A stretch of DNA of 64,000 nt, taken from the NCBI GenBank assembly GCA_900291925.1, contig UWYS01000013.1:558001-622000 (forward strand), given 5' to 3'. This document shows positions 32,283 to 41,513 of this stretch, one piece after another (positions within the stretch are counted from its first letter, which is position 1; each line of letters starts with the position of its first letter). The notes beneath the pieces are model-generated. The model saw only the letters and a list, made by a program, of their open reading frames with translations, did not search any database and was not told where the DNA came from. Source of the stretch: Thecaphora thlaspeos (lineage: Eukaryota; Basidiomycota; Ustilaginomycetes; Urocystidales; Glomosporiaceae). A program made the position numbers and the translations under genes.

Positions 32283-34238
32283 CTACCGCCCGCGGCCCGC
32301 GCCGTCCCGCCCCTGCTGCGGAACGGGACTTGGCGTGAGGTCCCACCTTTGCCTCCTGAACTGGTCCAGCCGTGCCGCCTCCTCGTGCTCTCTCTCCCTT
32401 CTCGCTCTTTCGTCCCCGGCACGCCTCGCGAGCAGGCTCTCGCCCAGAGTCTTTGTTCGAGGCGTTGGCGTCAGCCCGCCTCTCGAAGTCATGTCCAACA
32501 GACGCTTGGCGGCAGGCGTAAGGTCTTCCCTCTTCTTTTTCGTGGAGCCGCCTCGCGACGACGGCGTGAGTCCAAAGTGTCCACCGCCGGTCCGCAGGGC
32601 TAGACCTGTGTACTTGATTGCGCCGTATGGCGTGGTGCTTCCCGGCTTGGCAGAGGAAGAAGAAGCTACTTTATCACGTAGCGACCTCGTGGCGGATCCG
32701 GCGAGTCGGTTGGCCACGTGCTCCCTCTGTCGCGTTGGCGGGAGGACAAAGGGCTGTTGCTGCGACGTTTCGACGTCGGTAGAGAAGATGGACGAGGTGC
32801 CGAGTCCTCTCAGCCTCGGTCTTCTTTCCTCTTGGTTCGCCGCGTCTACCGGTGTAGCGGGGACAGGTGTCTGGTATGGACCGACGAAACCGTACCCTGC
32901 CACTCTTGGTGTTCCAGTTCCACGGTCGGCACTCGTCTCTCCCGTCACTGAAGACGCTGCGACGCTGCCCCGGATGGCGGCATCGATCTTGCTGCTCGAC
33001 GGCGTACCCGGTACGACGCTGTTGCCGTCTTCTTTGCTCTCGCCTTCTTCGTAGAGTGGGAAGCCGGTGCTGCGATAGTTTACTGATGGTTTCGAGGTGG
33101 ATGCGTTGTCGAGCGCTTCCTTGAGGAGGCTGTGGGTAAGCGAGCTAGATGTGGAAGAGGTGGGGAAGAGGGAGCTGTTGCGGCTATGACTGGTCGAGAT
33201 GTCGGCGTCCGGACCATACATGAGTGCGTTGCGCGTCTTGAACTTCCAGCTGGGGATCGAGGCGTCGTCCTTTTGTGGTGCGGAAGCATCACCGTCGTCG
33301 ATGACGCTCGCAACCTTCGAGGCTTCACCGTCCTCGCTCGACTTTGCATCTGCGACGCCTTCGCGTGCGTCCTCGATCAGCAGGCGCTCCTTGACTTCTA
33401 AGCGCTTACTCGGCTCTTGTGCCGCAGAAGCAGCGATGGCAAGCCGCTTGCCGTTAGTGGCCTCCCTCTGCGCGCCTTCGATCGCCTTGCGCTTCTTGTC
33501 GTTAGCCCTCTGCTCCGCCTCAAAGGCCCAGGCGAACTTTTCCCGACGCAGCCGATTGGCCCTGTCCATAATCTGGGAGAATGAAGCATTGTCCTCGGAC
33601 GTGTAGGAGGACTGGAAGGCGTCGAGCGATAGAGAGAGGTCTGGGTCGAAGCCAGAAGGTTCTTGGTTGTCGTCGCCTGCTTCGGCTGCTTGCGACGTGG
33701 CATCGATACGGTTGGTGCCGGGGTAGCGAGAGTAGGCGATAAGATCGCCGCTCACGGAGCGGGCGGCGGGCGTGTCCTCCCATCCTTGCGCATCCCTGCT
33801 TGGACGGAGCGGAGTCTCGCCGGGATCCTGGCGGTGGGCGCGAGCCGTGCCGGGTGCAGCGGGTGTTCCTCTTGGCGTGCTCGATGCGTGTCGATCGCAC
33901 TTGGAGCTACCCTTCTCTGCATCCTCGAGCGCGATGAGCCGCTTCAATGCGCGGCTGATCTTTAGGTTGTCTCCATCCTCGAGCGCGGAGAGGTAGTCGT
34001 TCTCGGCGCGGAGACGGTCGAGGTGAGGGAAGAAGTCGCGCTTGATGATGTCCGAGACGGAAGAGGTGTACTCATCTTCGGTGAGGATCTTCTGATGGCG
34101 TAGGGAGATCTCTCCCGGGCGCAAGGGAATGAGGGCCTGGCTGCTGAGAGGCACGGCGGAGGAGAAGGAGGAGGAGCAAGGGTCGTCGAGCCGCGCGGCT
34201 ATGGCGGCTGCGCGGGGTGTCGACGCCGGTAGAGGCAT
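32283..34238 (-). CDS. ESS2: Spliceosome-associated nuclear protein ESS2 (DGCR14 family)
   Basis: One exon of 651 residues from the ATG at 34238. The N-terminus has the family signature LRHQKILTEDEYTSSVSDIIKRDFFPHL followed by DRLRAENDYLSALEDGD (about 45-90). The middle has FDPDLSLSLDAFQSSYTSEDNASFSQIMDRANRLRREKFAWAFEAE, the second conserved Es2 block (about 200-245). A third block is SWKFKTRNALMYGPDAD (about 330-345). The C-terminus has TPYGAIKYTGLALRTGG, a low-complexity link and a charged end (ARRAGDERARREREHEEAARLDQFRRQRW). The human homologue ESS2/DGCR14 associates with the spliceosomal C complex. The longer open frame upstream starts at a GTG. The gene is head-to-head with the antizyme gene, 595 bp apart. 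Confidence 0.93.
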   Translation of the reverse strand: MPLPASTPRAAAIAARLDDPCSSSFSSAVPLSSQALIPLRPGEISLRHQKILTEDEYTSSVSDIIKRDFFPHLDRLRAENDYLSALEDGDNLKISRALKRLIALEDAEKGSSKCDRHASSTPRGTPAAPGTARAHRQDPGETPLRPSRDAQGWEDTPAARSVSGDLIAYSRYPGTNRIDATSQAAEAGDDNQEPSGFDPDLSLSLDAFQSSYTSEDNASFSQIMDRANRLRREKFAWAFEAEQRANDKKRKAIEGAQREATNGKRLAIAASAAQEPSKRLEVKERLLIEDAREGVADAKSSEDGEASKVASVIDDGDASAPQKDDASIPSWKFKTRNALMYGPDADISTSHSRNSSLFPTSSTSSSLTHSLLKEALDNASTSKPSVNYRSTGFPLYEEGESKEDGNSVVPGTPSSSKIDAAIRGSVAASSVTGETSADRGTGTPRVAGYGFVGPYQTPVPATPVDAANQEERRPRLRGLGTSSIFSTDVETSQQQPFVLPPTRQREHVANRLAGSATRSLRDKVASSSSAKPGSTTPYGAIKYTGLALRTGGGHFGLTPSSRGGSTKKKREDLTPAAKRLLDMTSRGGLTPTPRTKTLGESLLARRAGDERARREREHEEAARLDQFRRQRWDLTPSPVPQQGRDGAGRGR

Positions 34239-34833
34239 AGTGATGAGCGGGGATGAAGGTGGCACTGCTGCTGCTGCTACTGTGCGGATGAAAGTGCGAC
34301 CAGCAGCATTGCTGTGCGCGGGCGTTGCCGGTGGGCGAGGGTGGATGATGGTGGCGAGGGAGAAGGCAGGGCGCGCTGGATGTGGAGTGGCTCAGGGTGG
34401 GGAGTCCTTACTCGCGCGAGAGACGAAGGTTCTGGCAGCGCGCAACGAGCACGCCATTTTGTGCAAGGTCCGAGGGGCGCCAGGGGCGTGACTCCAAAAA
34501 GGCAGGCAGGCGGGTTCTTTCCGGCCGAGTTGCCCGCCGCACTCGCCCGCTCGCCGCCGGGCCGGGCAGCGGCGTGGAATTTGCACAGCGAAAACGGCAG
34601 GCGCACGCCAGCGCATCGCAGCCCAGCCCGCACAAGCCAAGACCCAACTACTTTAATTACCGCGCCAAAAGCTCAGCCTTAGTTCGCCCCGGCCGCCACT
34701 GGGGCACCTATCCGTCCTACCACCACGTCATTCTCTGCCCGCCCCGGCTCTCAGCTGCCATCAGCTCCCTGTCCCATCGCACCACACCATCCGTCGACGA
34801 TCAACGAGCAACCGCCGCGTTGTCTATCCCACC
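34239..34833. promoter_or_regulatory. Bidirectional promoter/leader between ESS2 and antizyme gene
   Basis: 595 bp between divergent ATGs. The antizyme side (about 34650-34830) is C/T-rich and looks like a leader. No specific factor site is claimed. Confidence 0.4.
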
Positions 34834-36403
34834 ATGGCTCCCATCATGACCAATAATCATCTCAATCAACCCAGTCTCTACCCCGTCGGTAGCAACAGCG
34901 CTTCTACCGACCATGTTGGGGTTCCACCGTTCAGCGCTCGCCACCCAGCACGCCACTATCCCGAAAACGCCCAAGATGGTGCTCGTCCCTCTTCCGCCTC
35001 GCGGCCTCTCGCTGGCTCCACCACCTGGAGCCAGCAGTCCACTACGTTGGGCGCCGTGGTAAAGTGGTGGGCCTGACGTCCTTAAAGCAGAAATGCCTGG
35101 CGCAGCATCGCCAGGTCGACGCCAGCCTGTGAGAGGGGTAGCGTCGCAAAACAACTCCAACACCGGCAACGGCACCTCGCCTCGCCGCTCCACCTGCGAC
35201 AACCTTAACCATCCCGTCAGCTCAGCATCGTTGCCGTGGGAGACGCCCATCCGGCGTGCCGCCGCCACCGCCTCTGTCGGCATCAGTCGCGATGACGGCC
35301 ATCATCACCAGCAATCGTCGAGCCTGGACGCCGACCGCAACGACAGCCACGGCCGCCATGGCCAGCAGCAGCAGGCGGTCGTACGAGATGTCTCTGGCCG
35401 ACGCCCGTTCAGTAGCGGTTTCCCGGCGCCGGCCATCGCCGTTCCCATCTTCGGAGGGGCACGTCAAGCTCTCGAGTTTCCGGACTCTCCGCCCTCGACC
35501 CCTCCGCGCTTGCCCCTGCACACGCCTCGTTTGCTCGACGACCTTGCCATTGACCCAATGTCGACTGCGCGCATCGAGAACGCTCAGGCGGAGGAAGAAG
35601 AGGACAAAGACGTCGCGATCCGCACGCCCGTGACGCAGATGTCTCTCTCACACCAGCACAATCTCCTCGCCGAGGCGACCAACGTCATCCTCAACCCGGC
35701 CATCCGCCTACGCCAGCAGCAGCAGTGGCAGCACCAGCAGCTTCAGAGCCAGGGCCAGGCCATTCACAAAGCTCAGCCCGTGGCCATGCGTGGCGGCGGC
35801 GTGGGGCTGATGCCCGCTACGCCCGAAATGAGCCCCGACCAGGAGGTTCAGCACTACGCGGTCAAGAGTGCCAAGGCCTTCTTCCACAGAGTTTTCAAGG
35901 ACTTCGACGAGAGCGCCCGAGTCGAAGACGCCGGCGTCGAGCTCGTCTGCCCCGGCTGGTCGGGCGCCGTGCTCAAGACCGGCAGCACCTCCTCCGCCGA
36001 CGCCGCCGCCGGCCAGGGCTCGACGTCATATTCCTCGACGACTAGCAGCAGCAGCGGTTCGTCTTCCTCTGGCTCGAAGCGCACGCTCTACGTCGTCATG
36101 CCGACGCTCCTCGATCAGTCGCAGCTCCGCGAGCAGGTGCTTGCTCTCCTCGACGCCGCCGGCGAGAAGCTGGGATGCGAGACGGTCATCCTCTGCCTCG
36201 ACCGCCGGATGCGCGACTTTGCCGTCGTCCTCCACGGCATGTGCTATGTTGGCGGTCAGGTCGTCTCGGTCGGCAGCGGCAGCGGTAGCGGCGACAAGCA
36301 GGGCGAGTCGAGCGGTGGTTCCTGGCACACGGCGTCGTCAGCCGACGTCATCTCGGGCTGCGCGCCCCGCGACGGCCTGGTGCTTGTTGGCGTCGAGCTC
36401 TAG
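34834..36403 (+). CDS. OAZ1: Ornithine decarboxylase antizyme, needs +1 ribosomal frameshift
   Basis: ORF1 (34834-35076) encodes 80 residues and ends GCC TGA (35071-35076). ORF2 continues in the +1 frame from GAC at 35075 to the stop at 36403. Decoding GCC and skipping the T at 35074 gives about 522 residues. The C-terminal domain (about 320-522) resembles antizyme: a region with AFFHRVFKDFDES, then LYVVMPTLLDQSQLREQVLALLDAAGEKLGCETVILCLDRR, VVLHGMCYVGGQVV and the terminal GLVLVGVEL. This corresponds to the LYIEIPGG...VLLEFAEEQL..D.VFICF...R region of animal antizymes. Antizymes bind ornithine decarboxylase monomers, send them to the 26S proteasome and block polyamine uptake. Polyamines stimulate the frameshift, giving feedback. 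The shift site GCC-TGA-C is close to the GCG-TGA-C of yeast OAZ1. The protein is longer than usual because of Gln/Ser/His-rich inserts. No intron that removes the TGA and fits both frames is visible. Confidence 0.85.
35062..35116 (+). promoter_or_regulatory. Programmed +1 frameshift site with downstream hairpin
   Basis: The zero-frame reading is AAG-TGG-TGG-GCC-TGA, with a second zero-frame TAA nine bases after the TGA. The +1 frame is open through GAC-GTC-CTT-AAA. Downstream, CCTGGCG (35096-35102) and CGCCAGG (35109-35115) can form a perfect 7 bp stem with a 6 nt loop, beginning 19 nt after the TGA. The slippery pair GCC-TGA-C is the recoding site. The hairpin's role is speculative because of the long spacer. 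Confidence 0.75.
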
Positions 36404-36922
36404 AGCTGGATCGCTAGGGTCCGCTTCGGCCCCCTTCATCAACCTCCTTCCATACCATCACCGCTCCAGTCTCAATGCATACACCCCACATCCACCTACC
36501 AACACCGCCTCGGAACGCACCACGCGAGGTCCCAGCATCCGGGACCTTTTCGCCTCCACCTCTCCATCTGCTTCCCCTCCTTTTCCCCCATTTACCCACA
36601 AGCACCTCCACGTCTCCTCGCCTAGCCTTAACCAGAGCGCTACAAGTTGTCCAATCCATTTTCTCGGTCTCGCGGTCATCGTCTTGTACCCACGTTCTCC
36701 CACACAGCATCTGTAACACGTAATTTGCCCCCCCCGTCCAGGATCTGTCCTTCTCTTCACACCGAATCACTGCCAAACTTGTCCAGACTTGTCCATACGG
36801 AGCCCTTTTTGTCTGTCGAAGCCTGTTGTGTGTGCTTTTGAGGGGATGTGGATAGTGGTACAATTGTGCGCGGATGGAAGAAGAGCGGCAGCAATGGCGA
36901 GGGGGAAAGGGGAGGATGGATC
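36404..36922. other. Convergent 3' intergenic region
   Basis: 519 bp between the antizyme and SAD1 stop codons, C/T-rich on the plus strand. No gene is supported. Confidence 0.5.
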
Positions 36923-39182
36923 TCACTTGGTCTTGGGCTTGGACGACGCCGGTTTGTTGGAGGTGGTGGCGTTGAGAGCCGCTTTTGTCATTGCTGCCTC
37001 GACTTGCGAAGAGGCCGACCTACGTTCCCAGATCTGTTGAAGTGCGAGCGGGATCAAAGAAGCCTCGCTAGTCAGCACAACGTCCTTCTATCCCCCTTGT
37101 ACGTTCCCCGAAAGCCAGTGAGCGATGAGGCGCGGTGAGACGTACCTGTATATAAGATTCACCGAGGAAGATCATCTGCTTGTTAAGTTCTTCGACGATC
37201 AAGTCTTGGATCTGGAACCACTTTTCCTCTCCCTTGGAAAGAGGAGGGGAAGGGTCGATAGGTCGACCGTCAGACCGCGTGTGCACTTGTGAGCGCCAGA
37301 CGCTGTTCTCCCGCACTGTACCCGCTGTGGCTTCGTGCGTTACGTTGCAAACTAAGTCGTACTGTGTTGAGAGGTTGGGTGGCGGTGTGTCGACGTCTGT
37401 TGAAGCGATTGTGTAGGAAAGGCAGGACGGTGGGGAAAAGGTCAGACGCTGCGAAGCCGGAGGGGACTCGGGAGGAGCAGAGTACTCACATTCGGCCAGA
37501 TCGAGGTCCTTGATGGGGAAGTTGATGATCGTCGGGTTCCGCTCTTCGACGAATCGGTTCTTGGTAAACCTCCGGAAGTGCAAGATGACAAACGGCGGTA
37601 GCTTCGTCACCTTGAAGCGTCGGATCATGGCGTTTGCCTCTTGGAAAGAGACGCCGTTGTACTTGGCCAGCACGGAAGCAATCGATACCTGCGGGATGAT
37701 GTTCTTCTCTATCGCATCCTGAAACACCGGTGGAGGGGGAAGGTCGACCGCGAGGAGGAGGAAGGGCGACAGGGCGGTGTGGACTTCCTGTTCGATGTTG
37801 AACTTTGCATTGCCGTGCTCGTCTTCCTGTCCGCCCTCCTTCCGCCCGTCGTGGTCGAGCTTGTCGATCCCGTCTCGACCTAGATCTTCGGTGCCCAGGA
37901 ACAGTTCCTCTTCGATGCCGGTGCGGACGATGACCTTTTGGCTCTCGATGCGTACCTCGCCCTGGAAGCATCGGGAGATGATGCTGTCCCGCTTCCGCTT
38001 GCCGCCGGTCAGGTCGAAGTGGAGACGGTTGAGCAGCCAGCCGAGAAACTCGACGGGGTCAGCCTGTTGCGTCAGCTTGAAGCGCCCCTCGGAGGCGTTG
38101 GCGACCTCTTGGAGGAACTCGTGCGGCGAGACTTGGCCCTTGAAGGCGCACGGGTTCCACAGCTTGCGGACCAGGGCGCCGAAGCGGCGTACCAGCTCGG
38201 TGCTCGATGCGAGCAAGCCAGAGGCATCAACGACGCTGACGGGACCGGAGGTGAGAGCGTTACCGCGTAGGTGACTCTGTCCAGGCAGTTTTGGTCCGCC
38301 GCGGATGAAAAAGTCGCGCAGCGGCTTGACGTGTGCCAAGGCCTGGATGACAACGTTCATGTAGTCGTTCTTTGCGATGTTGTTGAGACCGACGAAGCCG
38401 GGGAGGTACGGGTTGGCCTCGAGGTCGAGCGTGGGACGGGCGTCGGGCGCATCGAGCTGATCCACCTGCAGCGGCGTGAACGTGGGATTGAGCAAGAACT
38501 GGATGTCGGAGAGGGCGGGCGAAGTGACCTTGTAATTGTCGGGGAGGATGTAGACCTGGGCTGAGGAGAGATTCATGTAGACGCGGTGGCGCTCGTTGAT
38601 GCTGTGGAAGTAGGCGTAGGAGCTCTTGCCGCGTCCCTGAAAGTACTTGCCGCAGACGAGGCAGGCGTAGACGTTGATGTTGGAGAGCGAGACGGAGCAG
38701 AGCTTCTCGAAGTCAAAGTCGAGCAGCGAGCGGTTGATGGTGTCGAGGTAGAGGTCGTTGACATTGCTGGGCCCGCGCTCCTTCCTTTCCTCTTCATCGG
38801 CAGCGGCTAGCCCAGCCCAATAGGCAGCACCGCCAATCTCTGCTTCGGCGTCGTCTCCATCGTCCCGGCCGTCTGCCGGCGAAACAGGTGGGCGGGGCTG
38901 CGCTGGGTGGATGTGGGCGACGACTTCTTCATCTGGAGCGGGAGGCGGCGCCGGCGATAGTGGCGGGGGTGGCGGCGCCAGATTGTGATCCTCTGGTGGC
39001 GGAGGGACGATGCTGTCGTTCAAGGGCTGCCGCGGTGGCGGAGGGGGCACCCCGTCATCGCCCAACGAGCCAGCGGCCGACGTGTCTTCTGCTGCGAGGG
39101 CCGCCGCTTCGGCCGCCTTCTCCTGCTGCTGCTGCTGCTGCACCCTTTGCCGCTTGGACGGCCTGTCCGCTTCTTCAGCCAT
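36923..39182 (-). CDS. SAD1: U4/U6.U5 tri-snRNP ubiquitin-hydrolase-like protein (Sad1/USP39)
   Basis: Three exons, complement(37490..39182), complement(37146..37396) and complement(36923..37033), encode 684 residues. Splicing yields KDLDLAEYVDTPPPNLSTQYDLVCNV and ESYIQIWERRSA, both matching the family. A Gln/Pro-rich N-terminus (1-170) precedes a zinc-finger UBP domain (about 185-260; CSVSLSNINVYACLVCGKYFQGRG...YFHSINERHRVYMNL). The USP-fold domain starts at about 265 (GFVGLNNIAKNDYMNVVIQALAHV). The catalytic cysteine of true USPs is replaced by Asp (about D273), as in Sad1/USP39, so the protein should be enzymatically inactive. It is a structural splicing factor needed to maintain or assemble the tri-snRNP. 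The ATG at 39182 is preferred over an upstream in-frame one because it starts MAEEADRPSKRQR, typical of a nuclear protein. Confidence 0.95.
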
Positions 39183-41513
39183 GATGGTGGCGCGGAAGAG
39201 CGCGTACGAGAGAGCGAGACGGAAGAGGGGAGGAACAAGCGCGGCACTGCCGGGGTGACGCATGTGACAGCGTGAAGAGGGTTGGTCTCGTCTACCGCGG
39301 CGGGGCTGCGCTGCGCTGTGTCTCGGCGAGGTCCGACGCCGAGCAAGGGGGGATTTCGTGAGGTCGACCAGGTTTCGGGTCGAAGCGTGAGAGTGTGATA
39401 GAGTGAGAGAGAGAGAAGAGGGAGGAAGCGAGCCGGGTCCGGCGACGCCGAATGGATAGCCTAGATCGTGGGTCCAGAGAGAGAGGAAGGAGCGGGCTGG
39501 GATCCGAGCGTCGCCTGTCCGTCGGCCTGCCTCCACCACCATCAAGTGAGGCTCATGAGATCACGTGAGGTTCTGTGACAGTGACAAATAGCCATGCTGT
39601 CTTGGACACGTTGGCGAAGCGGTCCCCTTTGTCCGTCACCTTTGGAGGTCCGACGACGACATCTTTCTTCACCTTGCGAGGCCGGACACTCGTCGCCGTT
39701 GTCGCCGTCGTAGCGAATGATCCGCGCTCATTGCCTTTTCGCTCTGCTTTCCCAACGTCTTTTCTCCGAGCCAAGCACAGCCGCGGACCGCACCGACGGC
39801 TCGACGTGACACATCGAATTCCGCCACAGCCATCGATGCGCCTCGACTTCCCTTTTCCTTTCCTTTCCTTTTCCTTTCCTTTCCTTTCCTTTCCTTTCCT
39901 CTCCTCTCCTCTCCTCTCCTCTCTCACCTCACCCCACCCCACCCCATCGTCAGCCGCCGTCCTCGCTCTGTGACATGAACCAAACGAGGAGATGTCGCCT
40001 TCTTCCTGCCAAATGTCCTATCCCTCCAACCATGCACATGGCGGCATCGTCGTCCATCCGCCCGGCCTGTGTCTGCTGCCTTCCCCTCTCTTCCGCTCTT
40101 TCCTGTGCTCCGATCTCACCACGCTGAAAACCAACCAACAGACAGATCCGATACAGGCACAGACCCATCCCTTGGCTTGTTCTGCCCAACATCAACATCC
40201 AGCACACATCTTCCATCCGCCAGAGGTGCGATTCTCATGCTTTATCCTTCGCCCAAAGCCTAATCTGAAGCCGTCCTCCCAGCCGGCCCGTCGCTCGAGC
40301 CCCCTGTCCTTCTTCATCGCCCTCTTACCTTGGCTCGAGGGAACGAGGATCGGACACAAGGGGGCCAGAGGGATCCGGCCGTTCCTCACGGACACTTAGC
40401 ACTACTTACTCTGCCAACCCATCGCTGCAGCCTGCCTTCTCCAATCGCTGCTGCACCATAGACTGCAGACATAGCCGCTCTTGGGCCTCTAGTCTACAGC
40501 TTATGACATGTGGCGGCCCACTGAGACACACCCAATCCATATGCCTAGATGCAGACGCTGCAGCTTACACCACGCAGTGCGAGTTCGTCCTCGCTCTGCG
40601 CCGAGTGAAGATCTCAACCCCGTGCCAGTGCGGAGTGAGGACCGCTCCTGACCTCCTTTTCAGGTACCCATCCTCGCCTCTATCCCCGCCATCCTGTCTC
40701 TTCTGCCACCGCCATCTTCTTCCTTCTTCATCCTTGTCCCAAGGCGTTGTCGGAGCCCCACATCGTAGTCGCTTCGAAGTCACGACCTTACTCGCCGCTG
40801 ACGTCCAACCGCCTACGCCGTCGCCACTTCGCACAGGCAACCCTTGTCGGACCATTCCTTTTCCTCCTTCTTTACGCTTTTCTTTCAACCTTTTGATAAC
40901 GACGGGCAAGACTTTTTTGCACGAACGCTTTCCCTTCTCACTCTTCATCGCGCCTTTCTCCGTTTCCAAACTCTTCTCTTCTGCTCCCATCGAGCTCGGT
41001 CTCGAAACGCCTTTCAATTTCCTTTCACGAACCTCGCTCTTGATGAGCTTCGATTCTTTTCCGATTCACCTTAACTCCCTTTGAGCCATACTCTTTTACT
41101 GGCCAAAGCACGCTGGTCCTCGAGCTTCGAGCCATCTCATAAACCCCCACGCCTCAAGGCCGACCTGCCTAGACCTCTCCGCAACCTGAGGACTTCGGTA
41201 GTAGCCCTTCCGCCGATCTCGAAGTTCTCTTCTTCCTTGACTACCGCGAGACGGCATCAAGCACCCTCTCCATTGTTGGCGCCGATTGGATCGGAAACTC
41301 GTCGACAATCTTCTGCCTTTATCATCGACTCCCTCTTCTTGAAACTACCCGCAAGACTTTCAGCAAGCACAGCATCCTCTTCCCGCTCCCAATTCATCTT
41401 TGTTCATTCTTCTTCTACAGCTGAGTACTGCTCTTCGCCCCGTCGCATGCTGACCGTTTCTTCCTTCTCCTTCACGCTCCAAAGCGAACATATCGGTTTT
41501 TGATCGGCCAGTG
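39183..41513. other. 2.3 kb divergent promoter region, pyrimidine-rich
   Basis: Lies between SAD1 (minus) and the MFS gene (plus). It contains a CTTTC/CTCTC array (39849-39946) and a C/T-rich strand from about 40660 to 41513, which may be a long 5' leader with introns. No protein domain is seen in any frame. The final 400 bp are rich in TCTTC runs. Confidence 0.5.
39849..39946 (+). repeat. Polypyrimidine microsatellite (CTTTC)n-(CTCTC)n
   Basis: About ten copies of CTTTC pass into CTCTC units and then CACCC units. This gives nearly 100 bases of pure pyrimidine on the plus strand, a possible triplex-forming tract between two divergent genes. Confidence 0.9.

Noticed and set aside
35060..35092. 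A short intron (GTAAAG ... AAAGCAG, about 32 nt) removing the TGA in the antizyme gene
   Set aside because: It is too short for a fungal intron, and joining its ends does not place ORF1 in the ORF2 frame.
35093..36403. A normal 436-residue ORF starting at ATG 35093 as the whole antizyme protein
   Set aside because: It ignores an upstream ATG ORF that ends in a classical antizyme shift site immediately before the +1 frame. The frame is open 18 bp further upstream, exactly to the TGA.
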